NCBI GenBank assembly: GCA_934565795.1
Contig: CAKTIM010000030.1
Location: forward strand, 1 to 26,381
Length of the DNA: 26,381 nucleotides
Direction: 5' to 3'
Origin: an uncultured Oscillospiraceae bacterium
GTDB taxonomy: Bacteria; Bacillota; Clostridia; Oscillospirales; Oscillospiraceae
Program-made: the position numbers and the translations under genes
Shown: piece by piece, positions 9,561-17,187 of the stretch
Layout of the letters: each line of letters starts with the position of its first letter
How positions within the stretch are numbered: the stretch's first letter is position 1
The notes under the pieces: generated by a model
The model's database searches: none
The model's input: only the letters and a program-made list of their open reading frames with translations
What the model was told of the DNA's origin: nothing

Positions 9561-10565
9561 TCAGTCAACCTGCGCGGCCTTGACCCGGGGATCAATGAGA
9601 CCGTACACAATGTCCAGCAGGAAATTGGCCAGCAGAACCATGATGGTGATGATCAGGGTACAGGCGGAGATCAGGGGATAGTCCGCCGCCACCACGGCCT
9701 TATACATGGTGTTGCCCAGGCCGGGGTAGGAGAAGATCTTCTCCGCCACCAGCGCGCCGCCCATCATGGTGCCCAGGCTCATGGCCAGGCCCGTGATCTG
9801 GGGCAGCATGGCGTTGCGGAACACGTAGCCGACGATCTTGCTGTCCTTGATGCCCAGGAAGCGGCTGTACTTGACGTAGTCGGCGTTCAGCTCATAGATG
9901 GACATGGAGCGCATGCCGATGGCCTGGCCGCCGATGCTGATGATGACGATCGACCAGAAGGGCAGCTGGTAATGGGAGATGACCGTCTTGATAAACGGCC
10001 AGGAGAGGTTGGGGATCATATCACTTGCATAGCCGCCTGCCAGGGGCGCGATCTTCAGATTGACGCCAAAGACGACCAGCAAAACAACTGCCATAGCAAA
10101 GGCAGGAACATTTCCGAAGAAGATGGATACCGGGAGCAGGACCTTATCAAAGCCCTTGCGCAGATATGCAGCCATTGCGCCGAGGACGTTGCCCAGGATC
10201 CAGCCGACCAGAATGGCGGGCAGCTGCAAGGCCACCGTCCAGCCGACGGAGGAGGCGAGGATGTCGCTCACCTCGCGGGGGTACTGACTGAAGGATTTAC
10301 CGAAATTGCCGTGGAGCATATTCTTGACGAACATGCCGAACTGGACAATCATGGGCTTGTTGGTGCCGAACTCCTCCTGATAGTGCTCGTAGATTTCGCG
10401 GACGGCGGCGGAGTCGGACATACCGGCGGCCAGCTTGCCGGTGATGGAGGAAACGGGGTCGGACGGCATCAGCCGGGGCAGGACGAAATTAAGAATGACG
10501 GCAAAGACCAGCGTGATGAGGAACCACAATAGCTTCTTGCCGAAGTATTTTCTGTAACCTTTCAT
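9561..10565 (-). CDS. Opp/Dpp-class ABC importer permease (OppB/DppB-like)
   Basis: This 334-residue permease has an N-terminal membrane segment ([19 protein letters not shown]) and the characteristic [13 protein letters not shown] periplasmic-side region and about five further membrane spans follow, with an EAA-type loop ([24 protein letters not shown]). I place the start at the ATG at 10565 (MKGYRKYF), because GGAGGG lies 7 bases upstream. A longer frame starting at 10604 would begin inside a hairpin and lacks a ribosome binding site. It forms the membrane channel with the OppC-like protein. Confidence 0.9.
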   Translation of the reverse strand: MKGYRKYFGKKLLWFLITLVFAVILNFVLPRLMPSDPVSSITGKLAAGMSDSAAVREIYEHYQEEFGTNKPMIVQFGMFVKNMLHGNFGKSFSQYPREVSDILASSVGWTVALQLPAILVGWILGNVLGAMAAYLRKGFDKVLLPVSIFFGNVPAFAMAVVLLVVFGVNLKIAPLAGGYASDMIPNLSWPFIKTVISHYQLPFWSIVIISIGGQAIGMRSMSIYELNADYVKYSRFLGIKDSKIVGYVFRNAMLPQITGLAMSLGTMMGGALVAEKIFSYPGLGNTMYKAVVAADYPLISACTLIITIMVLLANFLLDIVYGLIDPRVKAAQVD

Positions 10566-10600
10566 TTGCTCACCCTCCAGTGGTTTCTGTTTTAAAGAGG

Positions 10601-10626
10601 CCATGCCCCGGTTGCCCAGGGCATGG
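10601..10626 (-). promoter_or_regulatory. Intercistronic hairpin between binding-protein and permease genes
   Basis: CCATGCCC (10601-10608) pairs with GGGCATGG (10619-10626), 19 bases after the binding-protein stop. On the minus strand only a short CTCTTT follows. It is probably a partial terminator or 3'-end stabiliser giving more binding protein than permease. Confidence 0.6.
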
Positions 10627-10644
10627 CCAGTGCTTCGTCAGATA

Positions 10645-12471
10645 TTAGCCGACCAGTTCCAGCTCGTACAGAGCAGCGATGCCGTAGCCATCGGTGCAGT
10701 CCATGGGAGGAATGTTGCGGCCGTCGTCGCCGGAGGGATAGTTGGTCCAAACGCTTTCATTGACAGCGTGGAACACGGAAGGACGATACATCAGGGAGAA
10801 GCTGGGCACGTCGGTCAGGTAGATCTTGACCAGCTCGGTGTACAGCTCAACCAGCTTGTCGTGGTCGGTGGTCAGGGGGATTTCAGCCAGGATCTTGTCA
10901 GCCTCTTCGTTGACGTACTGACCCCAGTTGCCGCTCCAGTTGTTCTGCAGGCCAACGAACTGGCTGGACAGGAACTGGTTGCAGCGGCCCCAAGGCATGG
11001 AGGGAGAAGCAGCGTCGGGAGACCACATGAAGATGGCGTAGTCGGTCTGGGTGGGGTCGGTGAAGCGGGTCTGCATGATGTCCCACTCAGGATACTCGGG
11101 CTCGATGGAGATGCCGATCTTGTCGCCAGCGGCGGCAACGATCTGCATGGCAGCCTGCCAGTCGGACCAGCCGTTGGGGCAGACAGCGTTCAGGGAGATC
11201 TTCTCGCCGTTGTACTCACGCCAGCCGTCGCCGTCGGTATCCAGCAGGCCAGCCTCGTCCAGCAGGGCGTTGGCGCCGTCGATGTCGTTGCCGGCCCACT
11301 GCAGGTCCTTAACGGCCTCGTGGTCGTACAGAGCCTGCTCACCGTCGGTGGGGTTCATCAGGGAGCGGGGAACATCGGCGAAGGTGGGGGACTGGTTGGT
11401 CATGGCGTTGGCGATGATGGCCTCGTAGTCGGTGGCCATGGCGATGGCCTTACGCAGAGCGGGGTTCTCAGCGATCACGGGGATGTTCATGTTGTACCAT
11501 GCGGTGGGCATGGTCAGGCAGACGCCGTAGGGGGCTTCATCATAGTAGGTGGAGATGGGCAGATCGTCTTCCAGCCACAGGTTCTGGATGTTGCCGATGA
11601 ACTGCTGGCAGACATCGACCTCGCCGGCCTTCAGGGCCAGCTCGCCGGCAGCGTTGTCAGCGTAGATAACGTGGGCCAGGTACTTGGGAGCGGGCAGCTT
11701 GCCCCACATAGACTCATCCTGGCCCCAGTAGTTGTCGTCACGGATCAGGACGACCTTCTGGTCATCGGCATAATACTTGTGGTAGGGGCCGCTCCAGACG
11801 ACGTCTTCACCGGCATCGTTCAGGATCTTGGTAGGATCGTTGTCGCAGCGCTCGCACAGGGTCTTGATCCAGGCAGCCTGGGCAATGGGGGTGCCGCAGA
11901 TGAAGTCTTCGATCTTCAGGGGGTTGACGGGCTGGCCATCTTCGGTCAGGACGGCCTTGATCACGAAGGTCTTGTCGCCGGTGGCTTCGATGCCCGCAAC
12001 GTAAGCCTTGTTGCCGGCGCCGGTGCCGTTGTTGGTCAGCACACCCACGTCCCAGGTGGCTACCACGTCAGCAGCGGTGACGGGGGTGCCGTCGGACCAG
12101 TGAGCGGCGTCCTTCAGGGAGACGGTCATCTCGGTCAGATCCTCGTTCCACTCGTAGGAGTCAGCCAGCAGGCCGATCTTCTCGCCGGACAGAGGGTTGT
12201 ACATAAACAGAGTCTCGAACATGGTGGTGCGGTAGCCGCCAGCGTTGCCGGCGATGGCCATAGCATTGTTCTGGTTGGTGCCAACAATATTCCAGCTGTT
12301 GACAGCGCCCCACTGCTGGCCTGCGAAGTACAGGGTCTCTTCACGGGGGAGAACGACGTCGCTGTCGGACATACCGACAACGCCGGATGCAGAGGTGCCG
12401 CAGACTGCGAACAAACCGCAGACCATAGCAGCGACAATCAGCATCGCAAAGAGCTTGGTGATTTTCTTCAT
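10645..12471 (-). CDS. Family-5 extracellular solute-binding protein, probable oligosaccharide binder
   Basis: This 608-residue secreted receptor belongs to the importer encoded downstream. The signal peptide (MKKITKLFAMLIVAAMVCGLF) begins at the ATG at 12471, preceded by AAGGAGG. A frame 14 codons longer exists but has no ribosome binding site. The SBP_bac_5 fold shows in LTEMTVSLKDAAHWSDGTPVTAADVVATWD and the ALRKAIAMATDYEAIIANAM region. Cys24 follows LFAV, a poor lipobox, so lipid anchoring is uncertain. Members of this family bind peptides, nickel or beta-linked oligosaccharides such as cellobiose and mannobiose (as in Pyrococcus and Thermotoga). LacI, GH2, GH94 and GH1 neighbours favour the last. 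Confidence 0.9.
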   Translation of the reverse strand: MKKITKLFAMLIVAAMVCGLFAVCGTSASGVVGMSDSDVVLPREETLYFAGQQWGAVNSWNIVGTNQNNAMAIAGNAGGYRTTMFETLFMYNPLSGEKIGLLADSYEWNEDLTEMTVSLKDAAHWSDGTPVTAADVVATWDVGVLTNNGTGAGNKAYVAGIEATGDKTFVIKAVLTEDGQPVNPLKIEDFICGTPIAQAAWIKTLCERCDNDPTKILNDAGEDVVWSGPYHKYYADDQKVVLIRDDNYWGQDESMWGKLPAPKYLAHVIYADNAAGELALKAGEVDVCQQFIGNIQNLWLEDDLPISTYYDEAPYGVCLTMPTAWYNMNIPVIAENPALRKAIAMATDYEAIIANAMTNQSPTFADVPRSLMNPTDGEQALYDHEAVKDLQWAGNDIDGANALLDEAGLLDTDGDGWREYNGEKISLNAVCPNGWSDWQAAMQIVAAAGDKIGISIEPEYPEWDIMQTRFTDPTQTDYAIFMWSPDAASPSMPWGRCNQFLSSQFVGLQNNWSGNWGQYVNEEADKILAEIPLTTDHDKLVELYTELVKIYLTDVPSFSLMYRPSVFHAVNESVWTNYPSGDDGRNIPPMDCTDGYGIAALYELELVG

Positions 12472-12500
12472 GATGAATCCTCCTTGTATTTTTGTTAAAA

Positions 12501-12647
12501 CCCCGAAGGGCAATAACTACGTTCATTTCCGCCGGAAACAGAAGATCATCATTTCATCCGTCATGATGAAATGAAAAAAGGAGTACTCCTTTTTTCCGTT
12601 TTTAAATTTTCGGCGGGGGGCTTGCTGTCAGCTCCCCATCAGGGAGC
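12501..12647. promoter_or_regulatory. Palindrome-rich leader upstream of the binding-protein gene
   Basis: Five inverted repeats occur within 150 bases: CCC-GAAG-GGG-like (12501-12511, a UUCG-capped hairpin on the minus strand, then TTTT), TTTCCG-C-CGGAAA (12526-12538), 10-bp arms 12549-12558 with 12565-12574, a perfect 22-bp palindrome 12574-12595 centred on AGTACT and flanked by A6/T6, and GCTCCC/GGGAGC (12631-12647). The last two could terminate lacI; the others may be operators or leader-RNA hairpins. No convincing -35/-10 pair is seen here. Confidence 0.5.
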
Positions 12648-12691
12648 CAAGAGCGCCGGGGTGATATCTAAATTACAAAAGAAAGAAATGT

Positions 12692-13693
12692 CTAAATCTT
12701 ACGAACCGTGGTGCCCTGGATCAGGGAGCAGGGGACGGAGATCAGCCGGGGCAGGAAGCCTCTGCCCTCCTCCACCGCGCGGGTCAGCTCGTCGGCAATG
12801 GCGATGCCGATGGCGGCGGTGTCCTGCTGGACGGTGGTAAGGGAAATGACCTTGCCAACGGAGATGCCGTCGTATCCGGCGGCGCTCACGTCATCGGGGA
12901 TGGACAGGCCCATGCTCTCCAGCTCCCGCTTGCCGCCGAAGAAGGAAAAATCGTCGGGATACAGGATGCAGGTGGGCGGCTCCGGCAGGAGCATCAGCTG
13001 CCGGGTGGCAATGGCGGAAAGCTCGCCCTCGTGATAGCGGCAGCAGCGGATGTATTCATCGGGAATCTCCAGCCCCAGCCGCTTGCAGGTATTGAAGAAG
13101 CTGGACATGCGCACCCGGGTGACCGGGTTGTCGTCGCCAAAGATGGCCGCGATGCGGCGGTGGCCCTGGCCGTAGACATATTCCAGGAGGCTGCGCATGC
13201 CGCTGATGTTATCGGACTCGATGCAGCTGCAATTATCATAGTGATAATCCACGGAGACCACCGGCACGCCGGTGCGGACAAACTCCGCGATGGTGGAGGC
13301 GGCGTTCTCCGCCACCAGCACCGCCACGCCGTCGCAGCTGCGGAAGCGAACGTGGCTGACATAATCCGCGCCCCAGGGGCCCGGCTGAACGCTGATGAGG
13401 GTGATATCATAGCCCAGGGCCTCTGCCCGGCGCTTGAAGCTATCCAGGATGTAAGCGAAGTGCTCGTGGGTCAGGCCGCTGCTGGTGCCGTCGTCGAAAA
13501 TCACGCCCAGATTGTGAGAGCGGCTTGTCTTGAGAGCGCGGGCGGCGGAGTTGGGTGTGTAGCCCATGGCCACGGCTGCCCTTTGAATGCGGGAGGCGGT
13601 TTCGGCGCTGATGTCGGGCGCGCCGTTCAGCGCCTTGCTGACCGTTGCCACGGAGACACCGCATTCCTTCGCCAGCATCTTGAGTGTTACCAT
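12692..13693 (-). CDS. LacI-family transcriptional repressor
   Basis: This 333-residue regulator has an N-terminal helix-turn-helix (MVTLKMLAKECGVSVATVSKALNG, residues 1-24), the hinge helix region PNSAARALKTSRS, and a periplasmic-binding-like sugar domain (GVIFDDGTSSGLTHEHFAYIL to the C-terminus). It should bind operators near its own gene and the divergent GH2 gene and be released by a sugar ligand. The ATG at 13693 follows a weak AGGA about 10 bases upstream. It is codirectional with the importer operon 220 bases downstream. Its promoter is a perfect consensus with an AAACGTTT site at the start of transcription, which implies autoregulation. Confidence 0.93.
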   Translation of the reverse strand: MVTLKMLAKECGVSVATVSKALNGAPDISAETASRIQRAAVAMGYTPNSAARALKTSRSHNLGVIFDDGTSSGLTHEHFAYILDSFKRRAEALGYDITLISVQPGPWGADYVSHVRFRSCDGVAVLVAENAASTIAEFVRTGVPVVSVDYHYDNCSCIESDNISGMRSLLEYVYGQGHRRIAAIFGDDNPVTRVRMSSFFNTCKRLGLEIPDEYIRCCRYHEGELSAIATRQLMLLPEPPTCILYPDDFSFFGGKRELESMGLSIPDDVSAAGYDGISVGKVISLTTVQQDTAAIGIAIADELTRAVEEGRGFLPRLISVPCSLIQGTTVRKI

Positions 13694-13726
13694 GAGTTTG
13701 TTGTCCTACCTATGTCCGAAAATTCT

Positions 13727-13738
13727 CGAAAACGTTTA
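13727..13738. promoter_or_regulatory. LacI-type operator in the lacI promoter
   Basis: CGAAAACGTTTA contains the palindrome AAACGTTT (13730-13737). It overlaps the predicted lacI transcription start, about 12 bases downstream of the -10. The nine bases CGAAAACGT recur exactly in front of the GH2 gene (13946-13954). Confidence 0.7.
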
Positions 13739-13749
13739 TCTTCATTTCG

Positions 13750-13778
13750 ATTATAGTTTCACAGCGTCCATCTGTCAA
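13750..13778 (-). promoter_or_regulatory. Consensus sigma-A promoter of lacI
   Basis: On the minus strand TTGACA (13778-13773), 17 bases, then TATAAT (13755-13750): both hexamers and the spacing match the consensus perfectly. Confidence 0.9.
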
Positions 13779-13891
13779 TAGTTATTACGAAAAAACAAAC
13801 AGAATGTGAATTATTTGTTTATACTGTGCAAAAATTGCGGTCTCCGTTCGTGCAAATAGCCTATAAAGGCATTTTGTCTCTGCTTTGTCTG

Positions 13892-13920
13892 TTGACAATT
13901 CACAAGAAACATCGTATAGT
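13892..13920 (+). promoter_or_regulatory. Sigma-A promoter of the GH2 beta-mannosidase gene
   Basis: TTGACA (13892-13897), a 17-base spacer, then TATAGT (13915-13920). Transcription would start near 13927, giving a leader of about 44 bases. Confidence 0.88.
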
Positions 13921-13945
13921 AGGGGTACTCCCTTGTTTACTCTTG

Positions 13946-13959
13946 CGAAAACGTATTCG
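13946..13959. promoter_or_regulatory. LacI-type operator between GH2 promoter and ribosome binding site
   Basis: CGAAAACGTATTCG is an imperfect palindrome centred on ACGT with CGAA/TTCG arms. It lies between the predicted start of transcription and the GGAGG of GH2, a position suited to repression. Confidence 0.65.
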
Positions 13960-13970
13960 GAGGTATTACA

Positions 13971-16397
13971 ATGAAAACACTCACCCTCAACGGTGCCTGG
14001 GTGCTGGATATCCCCGGCAGCCGATTCCCCCGCGTCAGCGCCACCGTCCCCGGCTCGGTTTATCACGACCTGCTCGCCGCCGGTCAGATCGAGGATCCGT
14101 TCTACCGGGACAATGAAAACGAAGCGCTGAAGATCATGGACAATGACTTCATCTACAGCCGGGATTTCACCGTTCCGGCAGACCTGCTGGAGAGCGACGC
14201 GGTGCTGCTGCGCTGCGACGGGCTGGACACCCTGGCCACCGTCACCGTCAACGGCACGGTGGTTGGAACGGCCAAAAATATGCACAGAACCTATGAATTT
14301 GACGTAAAATCCGTGCTGAAGGTCGGAGAAAATCACATTTCCGTCAAATTTGATTCCCCCACCCGCTTTATTAAAAAGTCCTATGCCGAGTCCAGAGCGG
14401 ACGGCTCCTCCGACGCCATGGTGGGCTTCCCCAACCTGCGCAAGGCCCACTGCATGTTCGGCTGGGACTGGGGCCCCCGTCTGCCGGACGCGGGCATCTG
14501 GAGAAGCATTCAGCTCATCGGTATCACCACCGCCCGCATCCGGGACGTGCTGGTGCTCCAGGAGCATAAGGACGGCAAGGTCACCCTGCGGATCAATACC
14601 CATGTGACCGAGCTGACAGGCTCCGCACCGGTGGCCGTTACCGTCACCGCGCCCGACGGAACCGTGTTCACTGCCCAGGGCGAGAGCAGCGAAATCGTTT
14701 TCGAAAATCCTCAGCTGTGGTGGCCCAACGGTCTGGGCGAGCAGCCGCTGTACACCGTGGAGGTGACTCTGGGCGACGGGCTGGACAGCTGGAAGCGCCG
14801 CATCGGCCTGCGCACCCTGACGGTGACCCGGAAAAAGGATCAGTGGGGCGAATGCTTCTGCCACTGCGTCAACGGCGTGGACGTGTTCGCCATGGGCGCG
14901 GACTACATCCCCGAGGATAATCTGCTGCCCCGGGTGAATCCCGACCGCACCCGCCGCCTGCTGGAGGATGCCAAGCTGGCCAACATGAACTGCATCCGGG
15001 TATGGGGCGGCGGCTACTACCCCGACGACTATTTCTATGACATCTGCGATGAGCTGGGCCTGCTGGTGTGGCAGGACTTCATGTTCGCCTGCGCCGTGTA
15101 CAACCTGACGGACGACTTCGAAGAGAACATCCGGGCGGAGTTCCTGGGCAATGTGCGCCGTCTGCGCCACCATCCCTCCCTTGCCCTGCTGTGCGGCAAC
15201 AACGAGATGGAGCAGTTCGTGGCCGAGGGCGAGTGGGTGGACTGCCCGCGCCAGAAGGCGGACTACATCAAGATGTACGAGTACATCATCCCCAAGATTC
15301 TGAAGGTGGAGTCTCCCCAGACCTTCTACTGGCCCGCCTCCCCCTCTAGCGGCGGCAGCTTCGACAAGCCCCAGGATCCCACCCGGGGCGACGTGCACTA
15401 CTGGGATGTGTGGCACGGGCTGAAGCCCTTCACGGACTATCGGAATTATCTGTTCCGCTACGTGTCCGAGTTCGGCTTCCAGAGCTTCCCCTGCATGGAG
15501 ACCATCCAGGCCTTCACCCTGCCCGAGGATCGGAACGTCTTCTCCTATGTGATGGAGAAGCATCAGCGCAACGCCTCCGCCAACGGCAAGATCGTATCCT
15601 ATCTCTCCCAGATGTATCTGTATCCACGGAACATGGAGCTCCTGGTGTATGCCTCTCAGCTGCTCCAGGCCCAGGCCATGCAGTACGGCGTGGAGCACTG
15701 GCGGCGCAACCGGGACGACAAGCACTGCATGGGCGCGGTGGTATGGCAGCTGAACGACTGCTGGCCGGTGGCCAGCTGGGCCTCCATTGACTACTTCGGC
15801 CGCTGGAAGGCGCTGCACTACTACGAGAAGCGGTTCTTCGCCCCCGTGCTGATCTCCTGCCATGAGGAGGGCATCCTGAGCCAGAACACCAACGTCAACG
15901 CAGAGCCCTTTGCCCTGAAGAAGTCCGCCCGGCTGAACGTGAGCAACGAGACGCTGCACCCCTTCACCGGCAAGGCCCACTGGGCGCTGCGCCGCCCGGA
16001 CGCCAGCATCATCGAGAGCGGCAGCTTTGACGTAAGCGTTGCCCCCATGAGCACCCAATGGCTGCCGGAGCAGGACTTCTCCGACCGGGATACCTATGAC
16101 TGCTACTACTCCTACTCCCTCGAGGACGCGGCAGGCCGGCCTGTGGGAGAGGGTACCGTCCTCTTCTGCGCCCCCAAGCACTTCCACTTCGCCGACCCCC
16201 AGCTGGAGATCAAACAGGAGGGCGACGAAATCATCGTCACTGCCAAGGCCTACGCCCGCAGCGTAGAAATCATGGCCGGCCCGGACACCCTACTGGAGGA
16301 CAACTACTTCGACCTGAACGCCGGCACCAAACGCATCAAAATCCTCCGCGGAACCCCCCAGACCCTCCACGCCAGAAGCGTGTACGACATCCGCTAA
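13971..16397 (+). CDS. GH2 beta-mannosidase
   Basis: This 808-residue retaining glycosidase, without a signal peptide, should remove mannose from the non-reducing end of beta-1,4-manno-oligosaccharides in the cytoplasm. The N-terminal sugar-binding and immunoglobulin-like domains (about 1-290) include the beta-mannosidase hallmark GWDWGPRLPDAGIW (164-177). The TIM-barrel (about 300-600) has RVWGGGYYPDDYFYDICDELGLLVWQDFMFAC, the acid/base Glu412 in CGNNEME and the nucleophile Glu500 in RYVSEFGFQSFP. These separate it from beta-galactosidases and glucuronidases of GH2. GGAGGTATTACA precedes the ATG. The gene is monocistronic, with its own terminator, and diverges from lacI. It lacks the C-terminal extension of some larger family members. 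Confidence 0.94.
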   Translation: MKTLTLNGAWVLDIPGSRFPRVSATVPGSVYHDLLAAGQIEDPFYRDNENEALKIMDNDFIYSRDFTVPADLLESDAVLLRCDGLDTLATVTVNGTVVGTAKNMHRTYEFDVKSVLKVGENHISVKFDSPTRFIKKSYAESRADGSSDAMVGFPNLRKAHCMFGWDWGPRLPDAGIWRSIQLIGITTARIRDVLVLQEHKDGKVTLRINTHVTELTGSAPVAVTVTAPDGTVFTAQGESSEIVFENPQLWWPNGLGEQPLYTVEVTLGDGLDSWKRRIGLRTLTVTRKKDQWGECFCHCVNGVDVFAMGADYIPEDNLLPRVNPDRTRRLLEDAKLANMNCIRVWGGGYYPDDYFYDICDELGLLVWQDFMFACAVYNLTDDFEENIRAEFLGNVRRLRHHPSLALLCGNNEMEQFVAEGEWVDCPRQKADYIKMYEYIIPKILKVESPQTFYWPASPSSGGSFDKPQDPTRGDVHYWDVWHGLKPFTDYRNYLFRYVSEFGFQSFPCMETIQAFTLPEDRNVFSYVMEKHQRNASANGKIVSYLSQMYLYPRNMELLVYASQLLQAQAMQYGVEHWRRNRDDKHCMGAVVWQLNDCWPVASWASIDYFGRWKALHYYEKRFFAPVLISCHEEGILSQNTNVNAEPFALKKSARLNVSNETLHPFTGKAHWALRRPDASIIESGSFDVSVAPMSTQWLPEQDFSDRDTYDCYYSYSLEDAAGRPVGEGTVLFCAPKHFHFADPQLEIKQEGDEIIVTAKAYARSVEIMAGPDTLLEDNYFDLNAGTKRIKILRGTPQTLHARSVYDIR

Positions 16398-16415
16398 TCA
16401 ACCGTATTTTTTTCA

Positions 16416-16446
16416 GGGCGTGCTGCATCCGCAGCACGCCCCTTTT
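16416..16446 (+). terminator. Rho-independent terminator of the GH2 gene
   Basis: An 11-bp perfect stem (16416-16426 with 16431-16441) has an ATCC loop and is followed by CTTTTCCCTTTC, 19 bases after the stop. Confidence 0.92.
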
Positions 16447-16476
16447 CCCTTTCAGCTGCCAAAAGCCTTTGCCCCC

Positions 16477-17108
16477 GTAGGGGTCGGCAATTTGTCGACC
16501 CTTAACCTGACGGTTTCGGAAGCAAAAAAGAACAACGTATACCCTCAAGTATACATCCCCTGAGCTTCCCTGAGGGGGAAGCTGTCGCCTCAGCGACTGA
16601 AGAGGGCACTCAGGTAAAAAGTTTCGAGAGATGCTTAACTAAAGAGGTACAATGTTCAATACTTTGAGTGCGTAGGGGCGGATACCAGCCGCCCAAAAGG
16701 TAATGAACGTGAGCTGTATAGACGAAACGCTCAATCCCGGTACACAGCGGGGCGACAAATTGCCGCCCCCTACGAACTCAGAAACTTTTGGTAATGTTCA
16801 TTCAACCGGCAGCTCAATTCCGCGGCGCTGCGGGCGGCTGGTATCCGCCCCTACGGAGTGGCGTGTACCATTCACCGTACCCTTAATAGAGAACGTACTG
16901 CTGTAGGCCCTCTTCAGTCAGGCCTACGGCCTGCCAGCCTCCCCCAAGGGAAGCTTTGGTGAGCGCGGAAGCTGCTCCCATTCAACGCACCGCTCCGTTC
17001 CGTTACGTTGTGGGGCGACAAATTGCCGCCCCCTACGGACTCAGAAACTTTGGGTACTGTTCATTTAGCTGACAGCTCAATTCCGCGACGCTTCGGGCGG
17101 CTGGTGGG
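16477..17108. repeat. Intergenic REP-like cassette C plus a degenerate inverted copy
   Basis: The complete cassette spans 16477-16854 (378 bp). Its hairpins are at 16477-16501 (+), 16672-16694 (+), 16749-16773 (-) and 16832-16854 (-), with the core at about 16562-16608. A second, partial set follows: a reversed core with a different inner hairpin (about 16908-16965, CAGGCC-GTA-GGCCTG), a hairpin at 17012-17036 (-), and a truncated last unit near 17095-17105. The region separates the convergent GH2 and binding-protein genes. Apparent open frames here recur with the repeat and lack ribosome binding sites, so no gene is called. Confidence 0.88.
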
Positions 17109-17130
17109 TGTTTTTGGGGGGATTGTGCAG

Positions 17131-17163
17131 CAAAATGCCCCCCGGCTTTTTGGGCCGGGGGGC
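17131..17163 (-). terminator. Rho-independent terminator of the family-1 binding-protein gene
   Basis: A perfect 10-bp GC stem (17137-17146 with 17154-17163) with a 7-base loop lies 25 bases past the stop. On the minus strand it is followed by ATTTTG. Confidence 0.9.
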
Positions 17164-17187
17164 TTGGTTATATGGAGATGGGATCAG

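Noticed and set aside
12549..12595. Riboswitch in the receptor leader
   Set aside because: The palindromes are simple and tandem; no known riboswitch core or junction pattern could be recognised.
13785..16187. 800-codon open frame on the minus strand opposite GH2
   Set aside because: It is antisense to the beta-mannosidase, which has catalytic motifs, promoter, ribosome binding site and terminator.
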